Notes: generated by a model not told the origin, from the sequence alone. 64,000 bases of DNA from Sinohyriopsis cumingii (GCA_028554795.2 CM068835.1:59491719-59555718); one strand, 5' to 3'; counted from the stretch's first letter, positions 12,199 to 25,275 are shown. A program made the numbers and translations.

Positions 12199-12589
12199 AT
12201 ATAACTGGTGCATGAGATAGAAGCAGGAAAATATTTTTTGGAAACAATTGGAAGATATAGTCAACTTGAAAGGCTGTAATAAAATTACTTGTAAACATAT
12301 TAGAAACATTTTTATCTAAAAAATTTGTTTAAAAAAATTACATTACAGCCAGTTCTGTCTACATCTGGGAGGTTCCATCTTCTGATGAGTAGTTTGTATT
12401 TCAGTCTTGGAGAATTTGAAGCAATCTAAGGGATAGGTTTGAACAACGATCATGTTATTAAACATCTTTAGATGTAGTTCACATTGGGAAGACTGAGTAA
12501 TATTTCATGTTGCACAACATAGACAAACTGCCTATTCCATGGGTCAGGAAAATTTGTTTCCAATCACTAGTTTTTGAAACAAATGAGTT

Positions 12590-14175
12590 GCAATATATAC
12601 TCATCCCTGTCATCACTTTACTCACTACAGGACACTTATCCCATACACACCATATACTCATCCCTGTCATCACTTTACTCACTACAGGACACTTATCCCA
12701 TACACACCATATACTCATCCCTGTCATCACTTTACTCACTACAGGACACTTATCCCCTACATACCATATAATCATCCTTTTCATCACTTTACTCACTACA
12801 GGACACTTACCTACTACACGCCATATAATCATCCCTGTCATCACTTTACTCACTACAGGACACTTATCCCATACACACCATATAATCATCCTTTTCATCA
12901 CTTTACTCACTACAGGACACTTACCTACTACACGCCATATAATCATCCCTGTCATCACTTTACTCACATCAGGACACTTACCCAATACACATCATATACT
13001 CATCCCTGTCATCACTTTACTCGCATCTGAACACATATCTACTACACACCATATACTCATCCCATGTCATCACTTTACTACCATCAGAACACTTACCTAC
13101 TACACACCATATAATAATCCCAGTCATCACTTTACTCACTACAGGACACTTATCCCCTACACATCATATACTCATCCCTGTCATCACTTTACTCCCATCA
13201 GAACACTTACTACACGCCATATAAATAATCCCAGTCATCACTTTACTCACTACAGGATACTTGCCCAATACACATCATATACTCATCCCTGTCATCACTT
13301 TACTTCCATCAGAACTCTTATCTACTACACACCATATGGTCATCCCTGTCATCACTTTTCTCAATATGGGACACTTGTCCACTACAGAACAGATGCTCAC
13401 TCATCCTGTCATCACTTTTCTCAACACAAGACACTTATTTATCACACAAGAGATATTCATCCTGTCATTACTTTGCTCACCACTCAACACAAGACACATA
13501 TCCACTACACATTGTATACTTATCCCTGTTATCACATTACTCAATACAGGACACTGTCCACTTTACAAAAGATACTGTTTAGTGTCATCACTTGACTCAA
13601 CACAGGACACTTATCAACTGCAGAACAAATACTCATCCCTGTTATCACTTTTCTCAACACAGGACACTTATCCACTACACAACAGATGTTTATTCCTGTC
13701 ATCATTTTATTTTACTCAATACAGGACACTTATCCACTACACAAGAGATACTCATCCTGTCATTACTTTGCTTACCACTCAACACACAACACATATCCAC
13801 TACACAGCAGATACAGTTCCCTGTTATCACTTTATTCAACACAGGACACATATCCACTACACAATAGATACTCATCCCTGTCATTACTTTGCTCAACACA
13901 GGACACATTTCCACTACACAATAGATACTCATCCCTGTCATTACTTTGCTCAACCTGTCATTACTTTGCTCAACACAGGATACATTTCCACTACACAATA
14001 GATACTCATCCCTGTCATTACTTTGCTCAAAACAGGATGCATTTCCACTACACAATAGATACTCATCCCTGTCATTACTTTGCTCAACACAGGACACATA
14101 TCCACTACTCAATAGATACTCATCCCTGTCATTACTTTGCTCAACACAGGATGCATTTCCACTACACTGCATATG
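12590..14175 (+). repeat. 57-bp minisatellite, about 28 units (1.6 kb)
   Basis: The unit is tactcatccctgtcatcact + ttactcactacaggacactt + atcccatacacaccata; spacing is 57 bp (12600 to 12657). The left end is homogeneous, while the right half drifts to 'cattactttgctcaacacag'. Because 57 = 19 codons, frames of 362, 246 and 189 codons stay open; I do not consider them genes. Confidence 0.95.
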
Positions 14176-17100
14176 CTCTTACTAATAAACCAGCCAATGC
14201 AAGCTTGATACATGTACTACATTGGGTACAAACCATGAAAATTGCATGTTCATAGTGAACACAGCAAGTTTAAAACACTTACATGGCCCCTTAGATAAAT
14301 ACAAGTCAAGGTCATCAATTGACAAATTGCAGTTTCTCACCAAGCCATAAATTCCTCAAGGGAGTTTGCATTTACAGTGACACTTTTCAGTAAGCTATGA
14401 GCCATTTTAAATGGAGACATTTTGCTTTTCAGTGAACTATCACATCTATTTATAGGTTATATACATGAGAATAAAGATCCAGAAAATATCTTCTTTTTTT
14501 TAAAATTTTGTCTGGTCAAACATTGTCAGGTTCACCCCAGGTCCCCAGTATTTTCAGGACTGCAGCTTTGTTGATACATTATCACACCAAAGTACAGATG
14601 CCAGCAGTTACGGCATGTATTTCTTGAAGTATGTAATTACTTTCATGTGATAAATGTCACTGTCTTAAATTTAAAAGAAGAATTCATGGAGTCTGATTTT
14701 TGCCTACTTTCTTACAAAAGTAATCTATTTCAGTCAAACCTTGATATCTTGAGGACTGCTCAAGTACACTTTTCAAAGGGAAGGACTTTGATTGGCCAGA
14801 AAGAATCTGAAGGTTATTATGTCATCACCCCTATTCAATTTTGACCAATCAGCTGTTGTCTCAGTATGTGCTTTATAAATAGATTACAGTGGCATGCATG
14901 TGTAAATATCAGCTGGAAGACTTAAAATACTTCTTTTAAATGTTGGTTAACAACATTTTTGGTTGTGCAGAAATAAATATATCCTAATGTCTTCACTTTG
15001 GCATGGGAATATGTCAATAAAGCTGCAGTCTTGAAAATGCTGGTGACCTGGAGCAAATGTAACACTAAAAGGAAGAAAAATCAAAAGGTCTTAACTCATA
15101 AAGATATATGATAGTTTGCAGTGTTTCTACTAATAGGTTGTGCTACTACCAATTCCTTGTACAGGCAAGGATGAAAAAGTTGGTACAAGACCAAATTTTG
15201 CCAGTACAAATGGTAATCTACCAATCTCATGGATGCATGGTTTACCACTTGCATTGAGTGGAGAAAATTATGTTGAAACAATAATTTAGTGTCGAAAATG
15301 AATTGACCTTTACAGGGGCAGCATTTGTAATGGACAGCGTCACAAGTCAACACCATGACACCATAGTTCATTCCAAACAGCATTACAAATTATATCCAAT
15401 CTGTAACTCAGTAAATTATCAGGCCAGCATCATTAAATGTAGCTTAAATTACCTAATTCATTTTTCACACAAAGTATTTAAAACGAATTAGGTAGTTTTA
15501 GCTACATTTATTGACTCTGACCTGACAATTTACAGAGTTAAGACAGGATAAAATTTGGGATGCTGTGTGGAACAAACTATAGTGTAATCAAATTCCAATA
15601 TTATCACTGTCAGTCACCAACTTAATCAACTCACAATTAACAACTTTGGTTCTGAATTCACCTATTGTGTTTCCATGCACCACATAAAATATTTAGTTTT
15701 AGTGGCTTGGTGTGAGTGAAAGCTTTAGTGGCTCGGTGTGAGTGAAAGCTTTCAACTTCAGCATTGCTAGCTAGATCACATGATTTACAGTCATCTATAA
15801 AAAGAAACCTCCAAAATTCAAACCAAGCCAGTCCCCCAGCAAACAAAAATGTGGTTATTAATTTGTTTTGAACAAGAGTAAATAAAAGCACCAATTGTGT
15901 ACAAAAAAATAAACTCCAAAACAAAGATATTGATATTCAAGCATTTATTTCACAGCTTAGAGAATATAATTGATGGTTTTCATGTCCCAGTGCAGTTTAT
16001 ATGGTTTTAACAATTATGCATGGAATTAAAATGTGTAATTGCCCATTGAAATGGAAACATTTTATGTCTTAATTTCTTTGCAGCAATTCTTGATTTCATT
16101 GTGCTTGAATTTTTAAATATGTGCCATAAAAGGCAAAAAAGCTTGACGAGTAATCCTTTGAAATTGGAACATCATCTTCATATTCAGCACTTGTGCTGGA
16201 AACTGGCGTAGATTTATCTTTTGTAGTTTTTTCTACAAATGAACTTATTGATTGCTATGCCATGATTACGGATTCTTCAACACAAACAGAATGAAGCAGA
16301 AAGTGGATTAATGTCTATTAAACAGGAAGAGGAATACTGTAATTTTTTTGGTATTATTTCATCTTGCATCAAATATCAAACTCGTGCAGTCCATCAAAAA
16401 AGGATAAGCCAGCTCTCCTGATGTTGTGTTGTTGCCATCATTCACTGATCAAAGTTGGCAGGGATATGGAATTACAAATGTATGAAAAGAATAAGCATCT
16501 CACAGACTTTGATATTGAAACAGTTAACTTTCAAGAATTAAAACATGTTTTAGTTTCCAGCATATGCATATGGACAGCCTCAATGTTTTTAGGTACAGAG
16601 GCAAATTTTATACTGGTGAAACGGAACATCTGGCTTGAAAAGGACAATTTTTCCATATGGAAATGATGCCTAGATTACTGTAGTGTCATTGCAAACATGA
16701 ATACCATTTTGAAATCAGAAGCAGATCTGAAACAGCAATTTCTATATCAGCTACAAAAACCTTGCGTTTTATTACACATGTATATAATATAATTGACAAT
16801 GTATTAGAAGAGTTTTGAACTCTAGGTCTTCACTCTGTGTATAATATTGATTTGGGTCCACTTTAGTGTCAAATTTGTGTTGGGTACCTGTGTAAGAAAC
16901 CATGTCAGCTTCCTTTGCACCATGTTCTTGGCTGATGACAAGAAGGCAAAGTAATTGATAACTGATGCACACCAGATGTTAAGCTCTGTTGAATTTAGGT
17001 GCTTCCTGAGGATTGGTTGTGTGAATCTACATTTACTCTCCCCATGGATGAGTAGCTGCAAAGTTTTATCCAGTGGGGATGATTTGTTTTCCTGAGCCCT

Positions 17101-17661
17101 GCTATTCGGAATTCCTTGAAAGTTTTTTTTATGAAATGTCAGCTGAACTCTCTCACATCCCAAATCTTCTGGTTTGTTTTCTTGGCCCTTTATCATTAAG
17201 AATTTAGTACAGTACAGCATTTATACTGAATATAAAGTGGCAGGCTGGATTTATATATGAAGAATTTAATTGTCGGGTGTTAAATATATTGCGTGTCAAA
17301 AGTAAGCATTATTTTTATTTCAGTCATGAATATATTTATATTAGATTTGTTTGAATATCAATGTCACATGTTGGGTTAGTTCTTGGATATTGTGTAGCAT
17401 CTTGCAGGAAAATACATTTGAACCTATTTATATTAAATTTGGATAAAAAAAGGATTAACGTCAGTACATTGTACAAATTGAAGTTATAACAATTATCTGT
17501 TGTACTTGTTTTTAAAAGATTTCTTGTTCAACAAGCCAGTTTCACTCTCATTAGAATTTCTTTATGCATTTTTGGTTGAATTGTCTGCGTAAAATATGTA
17601 AATAAACTTGAGCTTCAGTGCTTCCACTGTACTTATTTACAATATCTACCTTTTTTTACAG
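14176..17661 (+). other. Distal part of the 7.8-kb HGD intron
   Basis: AT-rich sequence without recognised exons or named repeats. Frames at 14647-14844, 15096-15383 (minus), 15658-15924 (minus), 16364-16666 and 16822-17220 (minus) show no domain I can identify. Confidence 0.6.
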
Positions 17662-17893
17662 GATCACTCCCCATTTGATGTAGTTGCCTGGCATGGAAAC
17701 TATGCTCCATACAAGTACGATCTGCGTAATTTTATGGTGATCAACACAGTGTCCTATGATCATCCCGACCCCTCCATTTTCACAGTTCTCACTTGCCAGT
17801 CCACCAAACCAGGGGTAGCCGTTGCAGACTTTGTCATCTTTCCTCCACGATGGGGAGTAGCTGAACATACCTTTAGGCCACCATACTATCACA
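17662..17893 (+). CDS. HGD: HGD exon encoding residues 259-336, with catalytic His292 and iron ligand His335
   Basis: Acceptor cctttttttacag. The 232 bp give 77 codons plus one base of a split Arg. It contains [20 protein letters not shown], the catalytic-base histidine in [10 protein letters not shown], the strand [20 protein letters not shown] and the first iron ligand in PYYH. The donor gtatgt at 17894 is fixed because a + gg of the next exon makes the conserved Arg. The last 30 bp of the exon and the donor are tandemly duplicated immediately downstream (see 17864-17993). Confidence 0.97.
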
Positions 17894-17993
17894 GTATGTA
17901 TGATTTGTGGAAAATATCAAAACACTAACATACCTTTAGGCCACCATACTATCACAGTATGTATGATTTGTGGAAAATATCAAAACACTAACA
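17864..17993 (+). repeat. 63-bp tandem duplication spanning an HGD exon end and its 5' splice site
   Basis: Copy 1 is 17864-17926, copy 2 is 17927-17989, with a 4-bp partial third copy to 17993. I see no mismatch between the copies. Each holds 30 bp of coding exon, the splice junction and 33 bp of intron. The second copy therefore carries an identical donor at 17957. Translation past the authentic donor meets TAA at 17926-17928, so use of the distal donor would insert 63 nt containing a stop. Confidence 0.95.
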
Positions 17994-17994
17994 G

Positions 17995-18165
17995 GATTTG
18001 CAGAGCTCATTTGGTAGAGCATCAGGCTCCTAATTAAGGGGGGGGGGGTCAATACATGCCCAGACTAGTCCTAGTTGGCTACCTTGATGTGTGCTTTAAA
18101 AGTTAACATCTCCTTGCCATTATATTGCCATTAATGTGTTAAAAATGCTGTTAAAAACAAACAAA
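17995..18165 (+). mobile_element. SINE-E, tRNA-like head with G-run
   Basis: gcagagctcatttggtagag + catcaggctcctaattaagg is tRNA-like through the anticodon stem. A run of Gs then replaces the T-arm, followed by ctagttggctaccttgatgt and a tail gctgttaaaaacaaacaaaa. It begins directly after the duplicated splice site. Confidence 0.65.
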
Positions 18166-18527
18166 ATATAAACGGTAAAACTAAACCAGATCCATTAGTT
18201 TAAAAAATGCCTTAAGCAACAAACAAAGATAAAACTAAGATTTCAAATTATAATCTGCAGATGGTTTTTAAAATCCTTGGATCTTATTGAAAATTGAAAC
18301 AAGAAACAACACAAACACCAATAACTTTGTGCAACAAGTTTCGTACTTACTGTATGCATCTTCAGCACAAAATATTTTGAAAGAAACAGATGACATATAT
18401 ATTTATTAACAATTAGTCATTAAAAGAACATCATTAAATGATATAATGGGATCAGAAAGAAACACGAGTCTTGATTGAAAACTAAATCAGTGAAATCACT
18501 ATGGAGACAAACAGTCATACAGACAAT

Positions 18528-18528
<1 letters not shown>

Positions 18529-18589
<61 letters not shown>
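18529..18589. repeat. (TA)n microsatellite
   Basis: About 30 perfect TA units immediately before the SINE-A copy. Confidence 0.98.
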
Positions 18590-18592
<3 letters not shown>

Positions 18593-18613
18593 TCCATACA
18601 TACCACCACCACC

Positions 18614-18928
18614 ACTCCGGTGGCCTAGTGGTAGAGCATCCGCCTCAGATGCAGGAGGTCACGGGTTCGAATCCCAGCCGAGTCATACCAAAGACTTTTA
18701 AAAATGGTGCTAACAGCTGCCTCGCTTGCCACTCAGCGTTAAGAGGTTAGTGTTAGGACTGGTCGGCCTGGTGTCAGGATGATGTGACTGGGTGGGACAT
18801 CACTCTACCTGTCTGAGGCATGATGTCCCAGTGCTAAACATGGCTATAAACTGTCACACTGCAGACGTCGTAGCGATGATACTGAAAAATTGTTAAAGCT
18901 ATGTTAAAATCCAAATCACACACATACA
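18614..18928 (+). mobile_element. SINE-A, full-length reference copy
   Basis: The tRNA-derived head has box A tggcctagtgg (18621-18631) and box B ggttcgaatcc (18664-18674), ending cccagccg. The body follows: agtcataccaaagactttta, gcactcagcgttaagaggtt-like, one unit of gtcaggatgatgtgactggg, ctataaactgtcacactgca, tcgtagcgat, gttaaagctatgttaaaatc and a short (CA)/(CATA) tail. The internal promoter boxes mark it as RNA polymerase III derived. Confidence 0.92.
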
Positions 18929-18947
18929 TACATACCCATTCTTTTAT

Positions 18948-19197
18948 GGGGCCCCAAGTGGTCTAAAGCGCTCTCCGTCACGGATCACTGCCATCTCACC
19001 TCTGAGTAGGTTCGAGTCTCGGGCTCGGCCAATGTAGATATGTGAGAAAGCTTGCCGGTAGTTTCTTATGGGTCAGTGGTTCTTTCGGGGGGGGTGGGGG
19101 GGTTCTTGGGTTCTTCATCCACCATTAATACTGGCCACCATGTATAGTCTATCTTGTGCTGAAAAATGGCATTAAACCCTATAACAACAACAACAAC
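18948..19197 (+). mobile_element. SINE-C, near full length
   Basis: ggggccccaagtggtctaaa + gcgctctccgtcacggatca, box B aggttcgagtctcgg, the body with an internal expanded G-run (ggggggggtggggggg), ccaccattaatactggccac, gtgctgaaaaatggcattaa and an (AAC)n tail. It lies 3' of the SINE-A copy, with a SINE-A 3' fragment following. Confidence 0.9.
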
Positions 19198-19232
19198 CTT
19201 ATTTTATTACAGCATTTGTACTATTTTATGCA

Positions 19233-19325
19233 TTGCTAGACATCACTATAAACTGTCACACTGCAGACATCGTAGCGATATGACTGAAAAATTGTTAAAG
19301 CTACTTTAAAAATCCAGATCACAGA
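19233..19325 (+). mobile_element. SINE-A 3' fragment
   Basis: gctagacatcactataaact + gtcacactgcagacatcgta + gcgatatgactgaaaaattg + ttaaagctactttaaaaatc. Only the last ~95 bp of the family are present. Confidence 0.85.
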
Positions 19326-21670
19326 TATACACCAGGAATGTTCTGGTGAGCAAGTAAATCCCATAAATACACGCATACATACCATAGATTCTAAATTAGA
19401 CATATATGATGGATATTAGCTCAGATGACTGTTGCATACCTGCCATATCACCAGACAAGTGTCACTGTGTTCATCTTTGCACTTATACTGGATGGTGATG
19501 TTGTTTGAATATCCCTGAAGAGTTTGTTTAATTTTTTGCCACATAGAAAATGATTATCGAGTTAGATTATCAAATCTTGGTTTTTCCTGAAGGAAGATGA
19601 CAATTTCCAATTTCTGCCTTCAACTGGCTCGCATATGTTGTTCATTGCCAAATTGTGGCATCTTCTGAAACAGTGATTATGTATTCTTCATTCGGCTCCA
19701 ACAGGGAAGCTTGTCTGTTCTCTGGAAGTATGCCAAACCAAACAGTCAGATCTGCAACTGAAAGATGTCAAGGAAAAAGCTACAGTGAACATTCTTGTAT
19801 CTTTTTGGGAATTATATTTTAATGTTAATTCAGATTATTTGGATTCAAAAGGTTTAATTCGTTTATCTGGAAATATTTTGAGTGCTCATACAGAATTCTT
19901 GAACAAAGACATTTCTTGAAATTTTTATTTCGATATCAAACACCAGATTACTTCTTGTGTTTCTACAAGGAACTGTTGACCACAACATAATACAGGATAC
20001 AGCATATGTCATCGCCTTCCATCTCTGATTCTTCATCGGGACTCGAACTTGATTTCATTAGAACATTTTATTATTAGGACTTCTAAAATTTTATTTTTGG
20101 ATTATTTTTGGAATGATTCTTGAAACCGTAAATTCCTATTTTTTTTCATTTTTACAGTATTTTTTCAAGGAAATAAATTATTTGTTAAATTTCAAAGCTT
20201 GTTGTTTTCTCTTTCTTGTATTACTGTGTATTTGAGCCTAAACACGTAACATAAGAATATTAAAATTCTCCATTATCTGTTCTTGTACATTTTTGGAGAA
20301 AAAATATCCAAGAAGAGCCATCAGAATTTCAGGATCTCTGATACTTAAGTATGTACATGCTTACTAGACACCCTGAAATTGCCTCTTGCCATGGATATTA
20401 CGTTTGTGAATGTTAATTTTTAAAAAAAAGTTCAAGGATGTATATAGAGTCTTGGCAAAAAAGGAGCTGATATAACCATTTAGTAAATGTACCCAAAAAA
20501 ATTCTCGTATTTTGGTTCTGGATTTTCTGATGTTTGGTATTAATTACCTTCTATAATTCACTGGTTTCCTGTCAAACTAGTTATTTATGTATTTTAACTA
20601 ATTTTTTATTTTAAAAAACTATATTATAGAATTTTACCCAAAACTGTATTTTTGGTCCAGTCAACTGTTTTAAAAAATTAGGTATGAATTGACAAAAAAA
20701 CAGACTTATTACCTCAGAAATACAACTTATTGAACTGCATTTCTGGTAAAATCCATTTCTAAAGTTTTATTGTTCGCAAACAAGTTTTTGGAGGATGGTA
20801 ATATAAGTTGGGGAGATTTTGGCCAGCATCTTTGTCAGTTTAGGCTTGGCTACACATATTTTGTTGTAAAGGTCTGATGTGCTGACACAATACAGTTAGC
20901 AAAGCACTTAGGGTGAATTAGTACAGCTCATTTGGATACTGTTCCATGATAGGATTTGTTACAAGTTCAAGAGATAAGTTTTCACACCTTTTTTGTCTTG
21001 TACTTTATCCCTGCAGAGTGCTCAGTCAGTTGGGAAACATAACGACCAATATGTGCCGTGTCAAATTAGCTATTGGTCATTTGACTGTATTGAGCTCATT
21101 CATTGGACATGTCTGTCAGATATGTCGTTTGCAGGTTATCTGATACATACAAACAGTATATCACAAAAATTTTCTTCTCCTAAACTGGGGGTGCAAACAC
21201 TGTTAGCCAGCAGCAAATGTTTATCAGAGGGGAATAATTTTAGACCAAAGGGGACATACATGCTTTCGAAGATGCATAAAAAACAAACAACAACTTGAAA
21301 CCCAATTAGACATTTATTTTCACAGTTTTGAACTCTGTATACAACAAATTTCCAGTCATGAACACATTCTATTTGTGTGTCTTAAAAAAATAGAGGACAG
21401 AATCCAAAAGGATTAGAACTAGTGATTCTATGTGTTATATGAGTGACCCTTGAAGTCTCAATTGCCAGTCAGTTAAACTTCCCTTGCAGACAGCTTGCTT
21501 GCAGGAAAATGTACTTAGAAAGTACAAAGCAATAGGTCATTTCTAAGTTTTGAGTTTAAAACTTTATGGTAAATTTACTTTCTTTATTCTGATTTTGTTA
21601 GGTGATTTGTATCAAGTATGACTAGAAAGAGACGTTAATCATCAGAAATAATGGTAAATTTCTTTTTCAG
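19326..21670 (+). other. Distal part of the 3.8-kb HGD intron
   Basis: AT-rich, no exon or named repeat recognised. The frames at 20946-21298 lack any recognisable domain. Confidence 0.6.
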
Positions 21671-21723
21671 GGAACTGCATGAGTGAATTCATGGGGCTCA
21701 TCGTTGGTTCCTATGAAGCAAAG
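21671..21723 (+). CDS. HGD: HGD exon encoding residues 336-353, with iron ligand Glu341
   Basis: Acceptor tctttttcag, donor gtaatt. It completes the split Arg and reads NCMSEFMGLIVGSYEAK (17 codons). The Glu of MSEF is the second iron ligand, and the Tyr of SYEAK matches Tyr350 near the active site. It ends in phase 0. Confidence 0.96.
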
Positions 21724-21796
21724 GTAATTTTTTTAAAGACCCTGTATTGAGATTCTGGATCCCAGTAGTCATTAACATTTTACTTTACTTGATTTC

Positions 21797-21938
21797 CCAG
21801 TAGCTTCTCGTGGGTCTGTGGTTCTTTCTGGGGTTTCCCCGGGTTCTTCTTCCACCATTAATACTGGCCGCCATGTATAGCCTATCATGTGCTGAAAAAT
21901 GGTGTTAAACCCTACTACAACAACAAAACAACAACCAT
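21797..21938 (+). mobile_element. SINE-C 3' fragment
   Basis: ccagtagcttctcgtgggtc, ggggtttccccgggttcttc, ccaccattaatactggccgc, gtgctgaaaaatggtgttaa and an (AAC)-rich tail. The tRNA-like head is absent. Confidence 0.88.
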
Positions 21939-21959
21939 CTTTAAACACTTGTTATTGCT

Positions 21960-23180
21960 ATTCCTCCTGAATGAGACATCATATTGACATGGGGTTTTCA
22001 CCACAACACTTCTTATAATGTCTGCTTGGTTATAGGTGAAGATGGTGATGCTCACACATCCAATACACCCACCACACTGGTCATTTTGAAAATCTTTCTA
22101 TCAGTCCTTCTGAATTTTATGGTCATATCATCATGGGGTTTTACTAAAAGACTTGTGATGTTTGTTTGGTTGTAAATAAACAAAATTTGCTACTTAGACT
22201 TCAGTACGGCTGCCACAGTGGTTATCTTGAAAATCTTGTTATCACTACTCCTCGATGGTTGCAACAACATGGTGATTTTCACTGAAAGGTGTTTTGTGAT
22301 GTCTGTCTGGTCCTAAATGAAAATGCTGCCGTTCTGACTTCCAATATGGCTGCCACAAAGGCAATCTCAAGAGTCTTGTTATCACTACTTATACTAGTCA
22401 TATCATCATTATGCTTCCCCAAAAGATTTCTTATGATGTATAGTTAGTTCTGAGTTAAAATGGTTCCAGTTTGATATCCAGTATGGTTACCATTGCAGCC
22501 ATCTTGAAAATCCTCTTATAGCTACTACTCCACAACAGAAAGTCATATCAGCATGAGGTTCTCACCAGAAGATTTGTTATCATGTCATGTTAGTTCTATT
22601 AAAAAATGGCTACAATCTGACATCAATATTGCCACCAAGGTGTTCATGTGGAAAATCATGTTATCACTACACCTTTTTAAAGAAAAGTCATTGTGACTAA
22701 CAGTTCTCAAATTGTCTGGTTGTTCCTAAATGAAAATAATACTAACTGACCCTCATTATGGCCACCATGGTGTCCATCTTGAAAATGTCTCTATTATTCT
22801 CAAATGGACAGCCATATCAGCATGGGACTTTCACCAAAAGACTTTTTATGATACATATATGGTGCTAAATGAAATGGTGCCATCATACAACCATTATGGT
22901 GACAATGATGGCCATCTTGAAAATTGTATCCAAGCATAAACGGTCATATTGACATGGAGTTTTTACCAAATGACTTTTAATGATGTCTATTAGGTCCTAA
23001 ATAAAAATGGTGCAAATCTGATGTCCAGTATTCCACAGCAACAGCTAATTTGAAAATATTATTATATTTGAAAAATATCTGACATGGTTTCAACATCCAG
23101 CAGTTAAAGAAATGGTCTTATTCAGAGTCCCAGAAAATTCTTGTTAGCCAGTAGAGTGTCAGTCCGTTGGAGGGACTCTT
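21960..23180 (+). mobile_element. Dispersed repeat: about 8 decayed ~130-145-bp tandem units with a terminal hairpin
   Basis: The motif 'catggggttttcacca' and derivatives recur near 21990, 22132, 22268, 22405, 22553, 22820 and 22953. Each unit also has 'gccatcttgaaaatc' and 'ttatcactactcct'. The array is followed at 23151-23177 by gtagagtgtcagtccgttgg agggact, a hairpin also found after a single unit at 28191-28217. Tandem cores with a conserved hairpin-bearing end recall Helitron-derived 'pearl'-type elements of molluscs; that assignment is inference. Confidence 0.7.
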
Positions 23181-23769
23181 GTTAGCATATTGTATACATA
23201 CTGTTATGTCAAGAAACTCATGTAGGGGATGACGAGTACTACACCCGATTTACAGAAGTATGTCAGGCACCACTAACTTTCGTTTTAAGAGTCAATTCAG
23301 GGTTCGTTAAATTAGATGATTGTATACATCTCTATTATTACTACACCTCAACAAAAAAGGTCACTGTGACCTACATTTCACATTTTACTGGCTTGGGTTA
23401 TGATTTTGCATTAGCTCAGGACTGCAGTTATCTTGCTTGTTGAGTGTATATTATCCTATCTAGAATTATACAGATTAGTGAGGGGATGAATCTCAAGTAT
23501 TGTATCATTATTATGGATCGGAGAGGGGGTGAATCTTGTTAAGTACTGTATCATTATTGCAGAAAGAGGTCTCTGATTTGTATTTCACGCTTCAATGACT
23601 GTGTTGAAATTTTGTAATGAAAGGTCATTATTTTATGCTGTTTGTTATGTTAGAAATTATGAAACTTGAGAATTTGATGCATCTCTGTTAGTACACCTAT
23701 AAAACCAAAGAAGTTCACTGTGACCAATATTTTATGCTTATGAAGGTTAAGTAATCATGTTTAGCTCAT

Positions 23770-25105
23770 GACCACATACAAATTTCCATGCTGTACATAG
23801 GCCTTTATGACCAGTGACCACATACAAATTTCCATGCTGTACATAGGCCTTTATGACCAGTGACCACATACAAATTTCCATGTTGTACATAGGCCTTTAT
23901 GACCAGTGACCACATACAAATTTCCATGCTATACATAGGCCTTTATGACCAGTGACCACATACAAATTTCCATGCTGTACATAGGCCTTTATGACCAGTG
24001 ACCACATACAAATTTCCATGCTATACATAGGCCTTTATGACCAGTGACCACATACAAATTTCCATGCTATACATAGGCCTTTATGACCAGTGACCACATA
24101 GAAATTTCCATGCTATACATAGGCCTTTATGACCAGTGACCACATAGAAATTTCCATGCTATACATAGGCCTTTATGACCAGTGACCACATAGAAATTTC
24201 CATGCTGTACATAGGCCTTTATGACCAGTGACCACATAGAAATTTCCATGCTATACATAGGCCTTTATGACCAGTGACCACATAGAAATTTCCATGCTAT
24301 ACATAGGCCTTTATGACCAGTGACCACATAGAAATTTCCATGCTATACAGAGGCCTTTATGACCAGTGACCACATAGAAATTTCCATGCTATACATAGGC
24401 CTTTATGACCAGTGACCACATAGAAATTTCCATGCTATACATAGACCTTTATGACCAGTGACCACATAGAAATTTCCATGCTATACAGAGGCCTTTATGA
24501 CCGGTGACCACAGAGAAATTTCCATGCTATACAGAGACCTTTATGACCAGTGACCACATACAAATTTCCATGCTATACATAGGCCTTTATGACCAGTGAC
24601 CACATGCAAATTTCCATGCTATACAGAGGCCTTTATGACCAGTGACCACATAGAAATTTCCATGCTATACAGAGGCCTTTATGACCAGTGACCACAGAGA
24701 AATTTCCATGCTATACTAAGGCCTTTATGACCAGTGACCTGATACAAATTTCCATGCTATAAAGAGGCCTTTATGACCTTTGACCACATACAAATTTCCA
24801 TGCTATACAGAGGCCTTTATGACCAGTGACCACATTACAAATTTCCATGCTATACAGAGACCTTTATGACCAGTGACCACATACAAATTTCCATGCTATA
24901 CAGAGGCCTTTATGACCAGTGACCACATACAAATTTCCATGCTATACAGAGACCTTTATGACCAGTGACCACATACAAATTTCCATGCTATACAGAGCCC
25001 TTTATGACCAGTGACCACATACAAATTTCCATGCTATACAGAGCCCTTTATGACCAGTGACCACATACAAATTTCCATACTATACATAGCCGTTTATGAC
25101 CAGTA
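23770..25105 (+). repeat. 46-bp minisatellite, about 29 units
   Basis: The unit is gaccacatacaaatttccat + gctatacataggcctttatg + accagt. It is highly homogeneous, with subtypes (gctgtacatag, gctatacatag, gctatacagag; catac/catag) clustered in blocks, as expected from local unit turnover. Confidence 0.97.
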
Positions 25106-25109
25106 CAGT

Positions 25110-25275
25110 TGGAAGTAGAGATAAATATGATATGGTCCAAATATGAATGTCAGATCTCCTACCATTGGATTAGGCTATACATTGATGTGTCCTTTGCCGG
25201 GCTATTTTACTCCAATTTCCTTGGCACTGAGTAACCTATTTGTGTTGTTGTGTCATTAAACATGAAACCAGAGCT
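25110..25275 (+). mobile_element. SINE-D-related fragment
   Basis: ctcctaccattggattaggc, then gtgtcctttgccgggctatt and gagtaacctatttgtgttgt + tgtgtcattaaacatgaaac. This matches the body and 3' end of the SINE at 5045-5160 and 63172-63345. Confidence 0.55.

Larger units (their letters stand above)
9848..12590 (+). other. HGD intron, proximal part (with imperfect repeat next to the donor)
   Basis: 9870-10030 carries an imperfect ~75-bp duplication (gatatccc...gcagaatattttgtttccaattcagaag / gatattcc...). The rest holds the foldback at 11163-11262, a short (GT)n at 11794-11811, the palindromic MITE at 11992-12198 and otherwise nothing recognised. Confidence 0.6.

Noticed and set aside
12479-12985. 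168-codon minus-strand open frame in the same array
   Set aside because: Antisense shadow of the 57-bp repeat.
12507-13595. 362-codon plus-strand open frame (and overlapping 246- and 189-codon frames)
   Set aside because: It lies entirely in the 57-bp minisatellite; a 19-codon period keeps frames open without coding function.
18614-18680. Genuine tRNA gene
   Set aside because: It has box A and box B but no paired acceptor stem and continues directly into a SINE body; the same applies to heads at 3063, 5050, 17995, 34490 and 56430.
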